From assembly GCA_029269725.1 (NCBI GenBank), contig JARJHS010000001.1, positions 186,001-250,000 of the forward strand: a stretch of 64,000 bases of DNA, in the 5' to 3' direction. This stretch comes from Pollutibacter soli (lineage in GTDB: Bacteria; Bacteroidota; Bacteroidia; Chitinophagales; Chitinophagaceae). Below the pieces are notes generated by a model, which was not told the DNA's origin, did not search any database, and saw nothing but the letters and a program-made list of their open reading frames with translations. Positions within the stretch are counted from its first letter, which is position 1. Every line of letters begins with the position of its first letter. The position numbers and the translations under genes are program-made. This document shows positions 17,572-26,921 of this stretch, one piece after another.

Positions 17572-18846
17572 ATGAAGAAAGATGTGATAGCGATCATTTT
17601 AGGCGGCGGTGCGGGCACGAGGTTATTCCCACTCACAGCAACCCGTAGCAAACCAGCCGTCCCGATTGCAGGAAAATACAGACTGGTTGATATTCCCATT
17701 TCGAATTGTTTGAACTCCGGTATCGGAAGAATGTATGTGTTGACCCAGTTCAACTCCGCTTCGCTTAATAAACATATCAAAAACACCTATCACTTCAGCG
17801 TTTTCAGTTCTGCATTTGTTGACATAATCGCCGCAGAGCAGACGCCTGATAACCCCGCCTGGTTCCAGGGCACTGCTGATGCCGTTCGTCAATCACTTCG
17901 TCACGTGGAGCAACAGGATTTCGATTACCTGTTGATCCTTTCAGGTGATCAGCTTTACCAGATGGACTTCCAGGAAATGGTTGATGCACACATCGCAAAG
18001 GGTGCTGATATCAGCATCGCAACGATCCCGGTAGTTGCCCGGGAAGCCACTGAATTCGGGATCCTGAAAACTGATGAAGATCATTTCATCACTTCATTTA
18101 TAGAAAAACCCAAAAGCGAAGTTTTAGGCGATTGGTCCAGTGACACCGGCGCAGAAATGCAGGCGCAGGAAAGAAATTACCTCGCCAGCATGGGTATCTA
18201 TATTTTCAGCAGAAAAATATTATTTGATTTACTCCAGGACGTACATAAAGACGCAACTGATTTCGGCAAGGAAATCATTCCGCATTCTATCGAGCACTTT
18301 AAAGTGCTGAGCTATCAATACGATGGTTACTGGACTGATATCGGAAACATCTATTCTTTCTTCGAGGCCAACCTTGCACTCACCAATGAAGTACCGCCAT
18401 TTAATCTTTTTGATAATAGCAGGGCAGTTTATACTCGCGCACGTATGCTTCCTCCGGCAAAAATCAGCGGCACCACGCTGGAAAGAACGATCATCGCCGA
18501 AGGTTGTATCATCAATGCATCAAGAATTGAGAACAGTGTGATCGGTATTCGTACAAGAATTGGCTCAGGTACAACCATCGTGAGCAGCTATATCATGGGT
18601 ACCGATTATTATGAGACCATTGAAGACATGACCAACTCCGTTAGTAAAGGTCTTCCAAAAGTAGGCATCGGGGAACGTTGTTATATCCGCAATGCGATCA
18701 TAGATAAGAATTGCCGGTTGGGTAACGATGTCAGAATTAACGGCGGCGCTCATCTGGCCAATTCTGATCATTCACTTTATACGGTCAAGGACGGGATTGT
18801 CGTAGTAAAGAAGGGAGCTATTTTGCCTGATGGGTTTGTGATATAG
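17572..18846 (+). CDS. glgC: Glucose-1-phosphate adenylyltransferase
   Basis: A 424-residue ADP-glucose pyrophosphorylase, the committed step of glycogen synthesis. The N-terminal nucleotidyltransferase has 'LGGGAGTRLFPLT' and the 'RSKPAVPIAGKYRLVD' signature; 'FQGTADAVRQ' and 'ILSGDQLYQMD' (metal Asp) follow. The C-terminal left-handed beta-helix ('EGCIINASRIENSVIG') is the regulatory/oligomerisation domain. It follows glgA by 23 bp and is surely in the same transcript. A heptad ladder begins directly at its TAG stop. Confidence 0.95.
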   Translation: MKKDVIAIILGGGAGTRLFPLTATRSKPAVPIAGKYRLVDIPISNCLNSGIGRMYVLTQFNSASLNKHIKNTYHFSVFSSAFVDIIAAEQTPDNPAWFQGTADAVRQSLRHVEQQDFDYLLILSGDQLYQMDFQEMVDAHIAKGADISIATIPVVAREATEFGILKTDEDHFITSFIEKPKSEVLGDWSSDTGAEMQAQERNYLASMGIYIFSRKILFDLLQDVHKDATDFGKEIIPHSIEHFKVLSYQYDGYWTDIGNIYSFFEANLALTNEVPPFNLFDNSRAVYTRARMLPPAKISGTTLERTIIAEGCIINASRIENSVIGIRTRIGSGTTIVSSYIMGTDYYETIEDMTNSVSKGLPKVGIGERCYIRNAIIDKNCRLGNDVRINGGAHLANSDHSLYTVKDGIVVVKKGAILPDGFVI

Positions 18847-18910
18847 GTTGAAAGATTAACGCCTGCCTGCCGGCAAAGGCAGGTTAAAAGTTGAACGTTA
18901 GCCTAAGCGG
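18845..18910. repeat. Heptad ladder after the glgC stop with embedded hairpin insert
   Basis: GTTGAAA and GATTAAC units follow the stop directly. A 22-bp insert (18861-18882), containing CTGCCGGCAAAGGCAG, then breaks the register by one base. GTTAAAA, GTTGAAC and GTTAGCC units resume, ending in the same 16-mer ACGTTAGCCTAAGCGG as at 13261. Confidence 0.75.
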
Positions 18911-19070
18911 ATTGTCGTTGCTGATTAATGGATGATAACTAAGGTTTGCTTCCCGAAATACTATAAAGGATAGACCTTTGAACTAATTGTTGATATAATC
19001 ACGAATTGTTTAAGTTCCAATGCTTAATATTATTTCCAGTTTCCGATGAAACTATCATCTTCATAGGCGT

Positions 19071-19126
19071 ACGTTCAACGTTCTGCGTTTTACGTTAGAC
19101 CTTTACCTTTCAACGTTTAACTTCCC
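19071..19126. repeat. Inverted heptad ladder upstream of the MFS gene, 8 units
   Basis: Eight units from ACGTTCA (19071) to ACTTCCC (19126) run in register and stop two bases before the ATG of the MFS gene. Its orientation is opposite to the ladder at 18845, so the two form an imperfect inverted pair around ~160 bp of AT-rich spacer with no gene. Confidence 0.75.
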
Positions 19127-19128
19127 AT

Positions 19129-20511
19129 ATGCCCATTCCTCCATCACCTGTTGTTGATAAGCCCGATCTCAAACCCAAACCCTTGCTGAGTTTCTGGCAG
19201 ATATTTAATATGAGTTTCGGGTTCCTTGGGATACAGTTTGCGTTTGCTTTGCAGAATTCAAATGCGAGTGGAATTTTGAGGAATTATGGGGCTGAAGTTG
19301 AGCAACTCTCCTGGTTCTGGCTGGCAGCGCCGTTGGTTGGATTGATTGTTCAACCAATCGTTGGACACTATAGTGATCGTACTTGGAACAGACTGGGTCG
19401 CCGCAGGCCGTATTTCCTTGCTGGTGCTATACTTTCTTCAAGTGCACTGACGCTGATGCCCAATGCCGGAATACTGGGAGCTATTGCTCCCCTCGTAATT
19501 GTAGGCGCAGCTTTTCTGATGATCATGGATGCATGTTTCAACCTGGCGATGGAACCATTCCGTGCCCTTGTTGCAGACAATCTTCCGGATTCTCAAAGAA
19601 CGATGGGCTTTTCCATCCAGACCTTTCTGATAGGGGTAGGCGCAGTTGTGGGGTCGCTGCTGCCTTACATTTTAACCCATTGGTTTGGCGTTTCAGAGCA
19701 GGCACCTGAAGGGACTGTTGGATTGAATGTGAAATATGCATTTTATATCGGGGCTTTATTTTTTATTGGCTCGGTGTTATGGACTGTGATAAAAACAAAA
19801 GAGTACCCACCGAAAGACTATGAGCTCTATCATGGGAAGAATGAAGATCAGCATGCAGGATTAGGTTCAATATTCCGGGATTTCGCGAACATGCCGCGTA
19901 CGATGAAACAACTCGGACTGGTACAGTTCTTTTCCTGGTTTGCCTTGTTTGGTATGTGGGTATTTACGACAGACACTATTGCAACGCACGTCCTGGGCTT
20001 ATCGATAGAGGACAAGAGCTCCGGCTTGTACCGCCAGGCTCAAAGCTGGACCGGTGTTATTTTTTCAGTGTATAATGGAGTATCTGCGGTGTATGCACTT
20101 TGTTTGCCATGGATTGCCAATAAAGTTGGCCGGAAACGAACGCATGCTATCTCGTTGGTTGCCGGAGGAATCGGTTTGATTTCGATTTACTTCGCTCCAA
20201 ACAAGGAGTTCCTCATTTTTTCCATGGTTCTTGTTGGAATTGCATGGGCCAGTATCCTGGCAATGCCGTATGTAATATTGTCTGCGTCTATCCCTTCCGG
20301 TAAGATGGGAATTTACATGGGAATTTTCAATTTTTTTATAACAATTCCACAGATACTAAACGGTATTGTTGGTGGACCAGCAGTGAAACATCTTTATAAT
20401 AACCAACCAGTATATGCTCTCGTTCTTTCAGGAATTTGCATGTTCTGCGCAGCCATCAGCGTGATTTACGTTTATGATCCAGGGTCGGTGGCGATTACCA
20501 ATAAGAAATAA
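19129..20511 (+). CDS. SLC45-like MFS transporter (putative maltodextrin/disaccharide carrier)
   Basis: A 460-residue major facilitator protein with 12 predicted helices. 'LVGLIVQPIVGHYSDRTWNRLGRRRPYFLAG' is split by the loop 2-3 motif (D-R-x-x-R-x-G-R-R-R) characteristic of the SLC45/sucrose-proton symporter group. Bacteroidota members usually sit beside alpha-glucan enzymes, as here, where the stop codon directly abuts the GH13 gene. I infer inner-membrane uptake of maltose or maltodextrin. Confidence 0.88.
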   Translation: MPIPPSPVVDKPDLKPKPLLSFWQIFNMSFGFLGIQFAFALQNSNASGILRNYGAEVEQLSWFWLAAPLVGLIVQPIVGHYSDRTWNRLGRRRPYFLAGAILSSSALTLMPNAGILGAIAPLVIVGAAFLMIMDACFNLAMEPFRALVADNLPDSQRTMGFSIQTFLIGVGAVVGSLLPYILTHWFGVSEQAPEGTVGLNVKYAFYIGALFFIGSVLWTVIKTKEYPPKDYELYHGKNEDQHAGLGSIFRDFANMPRTMKQLGLVQFFSWFALFGMWVFTTDTIATHVLGLSIEDKSSGLYRQAQSWTGVIFSVYNGVSAVYALCLPWIANKVGRKRTHAISLVAGGIGLISIYFAPNKEFLIFSMVLVGIAWASILAMPYVILSASIPSGKMGIYMGIFNFFITIPQILNGIVGGPAVKHLYNNQPVYALVLSGICMFCAAISVIYVYDPGSVAITNKK

Positions 20512-20520
20512 TTGTTTTTC

Positions 20521-22380
20521 ATGTTAAGGAATAAGCTGTCTTATATCATCCTTCTCTGTATTTCCCTAAACCTTTCAGCACAGGATTTTGAAGTTTATCC
20601 AACGCATTGGTGGGCCGGAATGCAAAACAGGCAATTGCAACTGATGGTACACAGCAATACAGACATTTCCAGCATTGCGACAGTCAGTTATCCGGGAGTG
20701 AGGCTGATAAGAATTGCTCAGCCGGAAAACAAGCATTATGTTTTTATTGATCTGGAAATTACTGCAGCCACTAAGCCAGGAAGTTTTGACATACGTTTTT
20801 CTGATGGTAAGAAACTTCGCTATCAACTGAAACTTAAGAGTTCAGTTAACGGTTCACAAAGAGTACAGGGGGTGCACTCGGATGACTTTATATACCTGAT
20901 TATGCCTGATCGTTTTTCAAATGGCGATCCTTCAAATGATGTTCAGGTGGACTACCGGGATACAGTAGCCGAAAGGAGCAACCCGCGGGCAAGGCATGGT
21001 GGAGATATCAAAGGCGTACAGAACCATTTGGATTACCTGAAAGATCTTGGCGTTAATACTATCTGGATGACACCTGTAATGGAGAACGATATGCCGATGA
21101 TGCAAGAGGGGCAAAACCTGATGAGCGGATATCATGGGTATTGGATCACCAATCATTATAAGGTTGATAAAAGGCATGGTGGCAACCAGGCTTATCACGA
21201 TCTGGTAAATGCTGCGCATAAAAAAGGAATGAAGATTATCCAGGATGCAGTGTATAATCACGTCGGTGAATATCACCACACAGTGATAGATCCTCCGATG
21301 AAAGATTGGTTGAATCAATGGCCTTCTTACCAGGGGAGTAACCATCGTGAAGAAGTATTCATGGATCCTTATGCATCTGCTATAGATAAAAAAATAATGA
21401 TTGGAGGATGGTTTGTGCCGCATCTTCCTGATTTAAATCTTGCCAATCCATATGTTGCGAAATTTATTATTCAGAGCTCCATCTGGGCAACAGAAGAGTT
21501 TGGAATCGATGGATGGCGGGTAGATACTTACAAATATTGCGATGAACAATTCTTGAATAACATCAATATCGCACTTAAAAAAGAATTTCCTGCGATAACC
21601 GTTTTTGGTGAAGCGTGGACAAATCTCGTTCCTGAAGCAGCATACTTTGTTCAGAATAACATGAACACAAAGTTCAAACACAATGCCCAAGGGGTTACTG
21701 ATTTCCCGGTAACCGGTGCGATTTATGATGCTGTGAAACAGAAGGCGCAATGGACTGAAGGTGCTGGTAAATTGTATGAAACACTCTCGCAGGATTTTCT
21801 GTATAAAAATCCACTACGCAATTGCATATTCCTCGACAATCACGACATGGATCGATTCTATTCCGTAGCAGGAGAGGACATCGCGCGCTATAAGATGGGT
21901 GTAGGATTGCTACTTACGCTAAGAGGGATACCGCAATTGTATTATGGTACAGAAATTCTGATGAAGAATTTTAAGAATCCATCTGATGCTGAAGTCAGAA
22001 AAGATTTCCCTGGTGGATTTGCGGGAGACAGTGAAGATAAGTTTACATCAGCCGGCAGAGCAGCTTTGGAAAATGAAGCATTCGATTATACAAAAAAACT
22101 TGCCACCTATCGCAGAAATTCTCTGGCACTCAGAAGAGGAAAAACAATGCAGTACATACCTTTAAACGGAGTATATGTTTATTTCCGTTATAATGATACA
22201 CAAACGGTAATGTGTATTCTCAATAGCAATGACGCTGCAACAAACTTAAATCTCGATCGTTTTTCTGAAAGGATCGGAAATCGGACAAGCGCAAAAAATA
22301 TAATGACCGGAAATTCCGATGCGCTGAATACCGAATTAAAATTACCCGCCAACTCGTTTACTGTACTCGAACTTAAATAA
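20521..22380 (+). CDS. GH13 alpha-glucan hydrolase (cyclomaltodextrinase/neopullulanase-like)
   Basis: A 619-residue exported enzyme: signal peptide residues 1-20 ('YIILLCISLNLSAQ'), an N-terminal beta-sandwich (about 25-110), a TIM barrel and a C-terminal beta domain. The catalytic residues are the Asp in 'GIDGWRVDTYKY', the Glu in 'VFGEAWTN' and the Asp in 'FLDNHDMDRF'. The arrangement resembles SusA-type periplasmic enzymes that split maltodextrins. A TTG three codons upstream would extend it to touch the transporter stop; the ATG at 20521 gives a better signal peptide. Its coupling with the preceding MFS gene argues for a degrade-then-import unit. A probable terminator follows at 22397. 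Confidence 0.92.
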   Translation: MLRNKLSYIILLCISLNLSAQDFEVYPTHWWAGMQNRQLQLMVHSNTDISSIATVSYPGVRLIRIAQPENKHYVFIDLEITAATKPGSFDIRFSDGKKLRYQLKLKSSVNGSQRVQGVHSDDFIYLIMPDRFSNGDPSNDVQVDYRDTVAERSNPRARHGGDIKGVQNHLDYLKDLGVNTIWMTPVMENDMPMMQEGQNLMSGYHGYWITNHYKVDKRHGGNQAYHDLVNAAHKKGMKIIQDAVYNHVGEYHHTVIDPPMKDWLNQWPSYQGSNHREEVFMDPYASAIDKKIMIGGWFVPHLPDLNLANPYVAKFIIQSSIWATEEFGIDGWRVDTYKYCDEQFLNNINIALKKEFPAITVFGEAWTNLVPEAAYFVQNNMNTKFKHNAQGVTDFPVTGAIYDAVKQKAQWTEGAGKLYETLSQDFLYKNPLRNCIFLDNHDMDRFYSVAGEDIARYKMGVGLLLTLRGIPQLYYGTEILMKNFKNPSDAEVRKDFPGGFAGDSEDKFTSAGRAALENEAFDYTKKLATYRRNSLALRRGKTMQYIPLNGVYVYFRYNDTQTVMCILNSNDAATNLNLDRFSERIGNRTSAKNIMTGNSDALNTELKLPANSFTVLELK

Positions 22381-22396
22381 TATACCCGGAACAAAG

Positions 22397-22425
22397 CACG
22401 TCTCTATTGAGGCAGGTGTTTTTTT
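22397..22425 (+). terminator. Probable terminator after the GH13 gene
   Basis: An imperfect stem formed by CACGTCTC (22397-22404) and GAGGCAGGTG (22409-22418), with a two-base bulge, is followed by seven T residues. It lies 17 bp after the stop. Confidence 0.55.
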
Positions 22426-22541
22426 CGTTCACTGTGCCTGATACCGGGAATAATTATATCGCCGAAACGTGGTATGTTGACAGCCAATTAATTTTATAGT
22501 ACTGCATGCCCTGCCAGTACTCAGGATATTTCAATCGAATA

Positions 22542-22569
22542 GGCTAACTTTCAACTGTCCACTTTAAAC
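22542..22569. repeat. Heptad ladder after the lipocalin-like gene stop, 4 units
   Basis: Reading the minus strand from the base after the stop codon, there are exactly four units: GTTTAAA, GTGGACA, GTTGAAA and the cap GTTAGCC. Confidence 0.75.
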
Positions 22570-22977
22570 TCACTCATCGCTTTCCCATTCCATCGTTCTT
22601 ACAGAAGTGAGTGCTTTAAATTTGAAACGTAATGCATCTTCATTCAGAATAAGAATCTCGCATTTAATGGGCGAGCCATTCTTTCCGGGCTTCATGTAAA
22701 GGATCCCTGTTTCCTTGATCCACCAGGTGCCTTCTTTTTCATTTTCGATCGGGTCGGTGCAAATCCAGGTACCACTATCCGTGAACGTTATCTTGCTATT
22801 CTCGTTCATTGATTTGTGCCTGCCAATACCCGTCATTTTATCCTGGATAATATGCCATGGCCTGCGAACCAGCAATTGCTGTTGTTCTGCAATCGTCTGA
22901 GCCGAAGATGTAAAAGCTATTGAAGTGAGAATTGTAGCGATTATGGTAACTAATACTGATCCCGAGTGCTTTTTCAT
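22570..22977 (-). CDS. Lipocalin-like exported protein
   Basis: A 135-residue protein with a signal peptide (about residues 1-26, 'SIAFTSSAQ'). The remainder ('RPWHIIQDKM', 'FTDSGTWICTDP', 'EGTWWIKETGILYM') resembles the lipocalin-like domains common in Bacteroidota: a W near the N-terminus, a 'GTW' strand and an 'L-x-F' C-terminal strand. No lipobox is seen, so it is probably periplasmic. Ligand unknown. It is downstream of the GLPGLI gene on the same strand but separated by 176 bp of repeats. Confidence 0.6.
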   Translation of the reverse strand: MKKHSGSVLVTIIATILTSIAFTSSAQTIAEQQQLLVRRPWHIIQDKMTGIGRHKSMNENSKITFTDSGTWICTDPIENEKEGTWWIKETGILYMKPGKNGSPIKCEILILNEDALRFKFKALTSVRTMEWESDE

Positions 22978-23060
22978 AGTTTGTAAAGAACAGAAATAAT
23001 TTTAAATCTGCAAACTTTACAAGGCAGACAACTTCCACAAAGGGTGAAACAGTTCCCAAC

Positions 23061-23153
23061 CTCATAGGCTAACTTATAAACTAAAACTAAAACTTGTTGA
23101 CTGCCTCCGCAAACGCCCACTTTTAATTTTCAACCTACTCTTTCAACTCCCGC
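23061..23153. repeat. Heptad ladder after the GLPGLI gene stop
   Basis: On the minus strand, from the stop codon onward, units such as GTTGAAA, ATTAAAA and GTGGGCG follow with 7-bp spacing and looser register. The ladder ends in AAGTTAGCCTATGAG (23075-23061), another copy of the GTTAGCC cap. Confidence 0.65.
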
Positions 23154-23891
23154 CTATATCAGCATTTGCCACTGCATCTTCTTCAACCAATCTCTCTCTT
23201 TCAGAATATCCTGCATTTCGACCCGGAATTGTTTTTCATTGAACTTCTTGCCTTCCTTTGGTACCGCCGCCTCTTTTGTGGTAATTTCCCGCACTTCCAG
23301 TTTTGTTGCGTACCAGGTCGTATGCATGCGCGGAATGGCTAATCCCAGGATCATCCCCGGCAAACCACCAAAAGATTCAGGTCCGGAGGAAGGCAATATT
23401 TCATCTGTGTAAAATGCAATAACCACAATTGAATCAAAAATGCGACCAACTGCTTTCCGGCACTCAAAACCGGCGATGGTTCGTGGTTCATTGGTAATCT
23501 TCCAGTCGATTTTCTGAATGGAATCTGAAATCAGAAAATCACTTCCGAAAATATTTTTCTGGTTGACAAAGGTCTCATTCTTCAGGTCTTTGTAAACCGT
23601 ATTGGAAATATAACTCAGTCCCCAATGAATCATCCTGTTATCCGGATCACGCCCGGTTTTATAAAGCGATTTTTCTTCGTTAAAATAAAGATCGAAATAG
23701 GTGACTGCAAACTTTGGAAGATTTTTCTTCATCATCTCATCCCACATACTTTCATCTTCCAGCAGAGAATGCTGGTTGGTTCTTTTTTCAAACTCAATTT
23801 TACCAGCTGTAATAAATTGCGGTTGAGCCTTTACGTTATATCCTGATCCGAGCAGGAAGATCAGTAAAAAGATTTTTATATATTTTTTCAT
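23154..23891 (-). CDS. GLPGLI family protein
   Basis: A 245-residue exported protein with a signal peptide 'KIFLLIFLLGSGYNVKAQ'. The family-defining motif occurs as 'FGGLPGMILGL' near residue 175, preceded by 'EFECRKAVG'-like and 'IAFYTDEILPSSGP' segments typical of the group. GLPGLI proteins are nearly always encoded next to outer-membrane beta-barrel receptors and may assist transport of an oligopeptide or other ligand; the mechanism is not established. An ATG three codons earlier (23900) overlaps the receptor stop; either start implies tight coupling. Confidence 0.9.
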   Translation of the reverse strand: MKKYIKIFLLIFLLGSGYNVKAQPQFITAGKIEFEKRTNQHSLLEDESMWDEMMKKNLPKFAVTYFDLYFNEEKSLYKTGRDPDNRMIHWGLSYISNTVYKDLKNETFVNQKNIFGSDFLISDSIQKIDWKITNEPRTIAGFECRKAVGRIFDSIVVIAFYTDEILPSSGPESFGGLPGMILGLAIPRMHTTWYATKLEVREITTKEAAVPKEGKKFNEKQFRVEMQDILKERDWLKKMQWQMLI

Positions 23892-23893
23892 GA

Positions 23894-26686
23894 TTACCAT
23901 GATTGAGGTTTACCATTTTTATTGAAATTCCAGATTACAGAGAGCATCATGTAGCGTTGGAATGTATTGTAAGTTCTTTCCGAAATAAAGTTGGTAGTAA
24001 TATTTCTTCTGAAACCGATATTCTGTTTCAGGATATCAAATGCGTACAGACGCAGGCGAAGCTGATCGTTTTTCAACAACTTCTTATCAACCCATGCATT
24101 CAGCAAAACAGAGTTCACGTCAGTATCAAACACCGAAGTTTTCTGCCGGAAATTGGCCTGCAATTCAACGGAGAATTCCAGTTTCCATGGAAGAAAAACA
24201 GTCATGTCAAGATCGTGTCTCTGAATCCAGTAATTGGTTTTGATATCGGTACGGATGGATGATTCTGAGAAATTATATGTGAATACAGAATACGTACTCG
24301 CACTGAATTTCTTGTCCTTGTAAAAACGGACAGATGCATTCAAACCCGCACGACCGCTATTGATGGTGTTTTCTTCACCATTGATGAAGTTGATGTTTTT
24401 TGTGTATCCAAGGTTATATCCCATGCTGAAACTCCAGGGTGTCTTCTTGATTTTGAAGTTATAATCAAAGAAGCTGTTCGCATTGTAAACCCATGGTACG
24501 TTTACTGTCTGATAAATCCTGCGACCAAGTGAATCAACTACATCTCTTGAACTGAATGCATTCTGCGTCATATTCAGATAAGCGTTGATATAAAATCCGC
24601 TTTCCGACAGAAAATCATATCCTCCGAAATTGGCGTAGATATTATGGTTGACTGCAATCTTCAGATCTGGGTTACCGATATATACATTGAGCGGATCGGT
24701 GTTATCAACAATTGGCTGCAACTGTTCTATAGTAGGCTGTTGCGTGGATCCGTTGTAACCTACTCCGATATTCTTGTTTTTCTTCAGCGTGAAATTTGCC
24801 CTCGCCTGTGGGAAGAAATTAAGGAAGTTATAGCGAACGCTGGTATCAGTTTTCAGGTCTTTTTGTAAAAGACTGTTCTGCGCAACTGAACCACCAATAG
24901 AAAAATTGAATTTCTTAGGTTTAACATATCGATAGTTCAAACCACCTGTATTACTCAGCGTATTGTAGTTCAGATTGTTTGTCAGCGCATCAACTTCTTC
25001 ATCATACTTCGGATCATTGGGATTCGATTTTTCCCATGTCTGACGGTTAGAGTTCCTGTGGTTATTCGCCAATGTATAATTGAATTCCAGGAAAGAACGC
25101 TTGGACAGAGGTTTAGTATAGGATACTCTTGCACTCAGGTTCAGTATCTTATTCTCATTGATCTTTCTCTGATCAATAAGATCCTGGCGGATCATGTTGC
25201 CCGAGTTGTCGAAATACTGGTTGTCTGCACGAAGATATCCTTCACCTGTTTGATTTGTATAATCTTCACGAAGAGTTACTGATAATGTATGACCAGCGTC
25301 TTTGAATTTTTTCCTGTAGAAAAGATTACTGTTTAATGCCTGATTGTCGCCATTGTTTGTAGTAATGCGTTGACTGGTATTAACTTTCTGATTTTCTTCA
25401 TTCAGCGATTCAGTATTAAAGAGATTATTGTTGGTGTTTTCCCCGATAGATCCGTTTACAGTTAGTTTTATCGATGACGAAGAATCGATATTGTATTCAT
25501 AGATGCCTTCCAGCTTATTCCTCATCCTGCTGTTGTAAGTTTTGTTCAGCTGGTTCTGGTAATAAAGTGTATCCGGAAGAATGTACTGCGTTTTTGTATT
25601 TACAGTAGCGTCGTTGTTGAGTTTGTTGAAGCGATAGTTTCCGTTTAAATGCTTTCTGTCATTATCCCATTTATTAGAAAAATGTGCACCTGCAGACCAG
25701 CTCGAAGGAAGACCTTCTCCATAAAAACTGGAACCGCCAAATTCGTCGTTGTTGTTGATCATGAAATACATTCCACCGTCATCACTCATCCCGCTTTCCA
25801 TGCCGCCACTGCTCCCGCCGTAATTTGAATTTTCCTGCCAGTCCAGACCCGTTTTACCACTGTTCGACATGATACCAAATCCGGAGATCTTTTTCTTGCC
25901 CTTGAAATAGTTCATCATCGCATTATTATTGTAGTACTCCTGGAAGTTGGTTCCACCTTCCACTTTCCCGAAATATCCATTCTTCTTTTCTTCTTTTAAT
26001 TTGAGATTGATCGTTTTCGTTTTTTCGCCATCATCAATTCCGGAGAATACTGCCTGGTCGCTTTTTTTATCGAACACTTCAACATCATCAACCATATCGG
26101 CAAGCAGGTTCTTTGTGGCGATGGTTGGATCATCACTGAAAAACTCTTCTCCATCCACCAGGACCTTTTGCACGCGTTGCCCTTGCGCCGTGACCTGTCC
26201 GTTCTTATCCACCTGGAAGCCCGGCATAATTTTCAGCATATCCTCCACAGAAGCACCTGCTTTTACAGCAAAACTATCTGCCTTAAACACCAGTGTATCT
26301 CCTTTGAAGCGGATAGCAGGCACAGTTTTTTTAATCACGATCTCCTCAAGCAACTTACTTTTTGGTGTGAGTGAAATATTTCCGATCATGTAGGGAGAAA
26401 AACTATTCAGGCTGAAAGTATCTGAATAGTCTGCAAAACCCGGATGACCGATCTGGATAATGTACTTGCCCGTATTAAGAAGGTTTAATTTAAAGCTTCC
26501 GTCCTGTGCGGTTCTTGTATAGCCTACAAGTGTTGAATCAGCCTGACGAAGTACGACGACAGAAGTTCTGTAAAGGTTCTTCTTATTTACAGTGTCCATG
26601 ATTGTTCCCTGTACGGAACCTTCCTGGGCGCGGGTTAGCGAGGTAATACAAATAAGTAATAGGGTAAATAAAAATACTTTTCTCAT
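23894..26686 (-). CDS. Outer membrane beta-barrel receptor (TonB-dependent receptor-like)
   Basis: A 930-residue outer-membrane protein. Order: signal peptide (1-20, 'LLICITSLTRAQ'), a carboxypeptidase regulatory-like/CNA-B domain (about 22-110: 'GSVQGTIMDTVNKKNLYRTS'), a plug-like domain (about 115-230: 'AGASVEDMLKIMPGFQVDKN', 'GQRVQKVLVDGEEFFSDDP') and a long barrel with alternating aromatic strands ending in 'WNFNKNGKPQSW'. It is of the family without a canonical TonB box. It precedes the GLPGLI gene with overlap or near-overlap, so the two form one operon. Substrate unknown; the surrounding glycogen genes may be unrelated. Confidence 0.92.
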   Translation of the reverse strand: MRKVFLFTLLLICITSLTRAQEGSVQGTIMDTVNKKNLYRTSVVVLRQADSTLVGYTRTAQDGSFKLNLLNTGKYIIQIGHPGFADYSDTFSLNSFSPYMIGNISLTPKSKLLEEIVIKKTVPAIRFKGDTLVFKADSFAVKAGASVEDMLKIMPGFQVDKNGQVTAQGQRVQKVLVDGEEFFSDDPTIATKNLLADMVDDVEVFDKKSDQAVFSGIDDGEKTKTINLKLKEEKKNGYFGKVEGGTNFQEYYNNNAMMNYFKGKKKISGFGIMSNSGKTGLDWQENSNYGGSSGGMESGMSDDGGMYFMINNNDEFGGSSFYGEGLPSSWSAGAHFSNKWDNDRKHLNGNYRFNKLNNDATVNTKTQYILPDTLYYQNQLNKTYNSRMRNKLEGIYEYNIDSSSSIKLTVNGSIGENTNNNLFNTESLNEENQKVNTSQRITTNNGDNQALNSNLFYRKKFKDAGHTLSVTLREDYTNQTGEGYLRADNQYFDNSGNMIRQDLIDQRKINENKILNLSARVSYTKPLSKRSFLEFNYTLANNHRNSNRQTWEKSNPNDPKYDEEVDALTNNLNYNTLSNTGGLNYRYVKPKKFNFSIGGSVAQNSLLQKDLKTDTSVRYNFLNFFPQARANFTLKKNKNIGVGYNGSTQQPTIEQLQPIVDNTDPLNVYIGNPDLKIAVNHNIYANFGGYDFLSESGFYINAYLNMTQNAFSSRDVVDSLGRRIYQTVNVPWVYNANSFFDYNFKIKKTPWSFSMGYNLGYTKNINFINGEENTINSGRAGLNASVRFYKDKKFSASTYSVFTYNFSESSIRTDIKTNYWIQRHDLDMTVFLPWKLEFSVELQANFRQKTSVFDTDVNSVLLNAWVDKKLLKNDQLRLRLYAFDILKQNIGFRRNITTNFISERTYNTFQRYMMLSVIWNFNKNGKPQSW

Positions 26687-26921
26687 GTACGCAGGTTGTA
26701 AGTTTTGGTTTCTCTATAAGTTACGAAATGCATCGTAGTCTAATATACGATAGGATTCGTAAAGAAAATTTATTGGTTTGTTTTAATTTTTCTCATGTTC
26801 TGCCACAGGTTAGTCCGCGATTTAAAATGGAAGCAGTTTGTAACGCGAAGAAACTTGTATTTATTTATAGCTTAAATTGTAAATGCCTTAATGTTACGTT
26901 AAACCCTTTCAACATTGTCAT

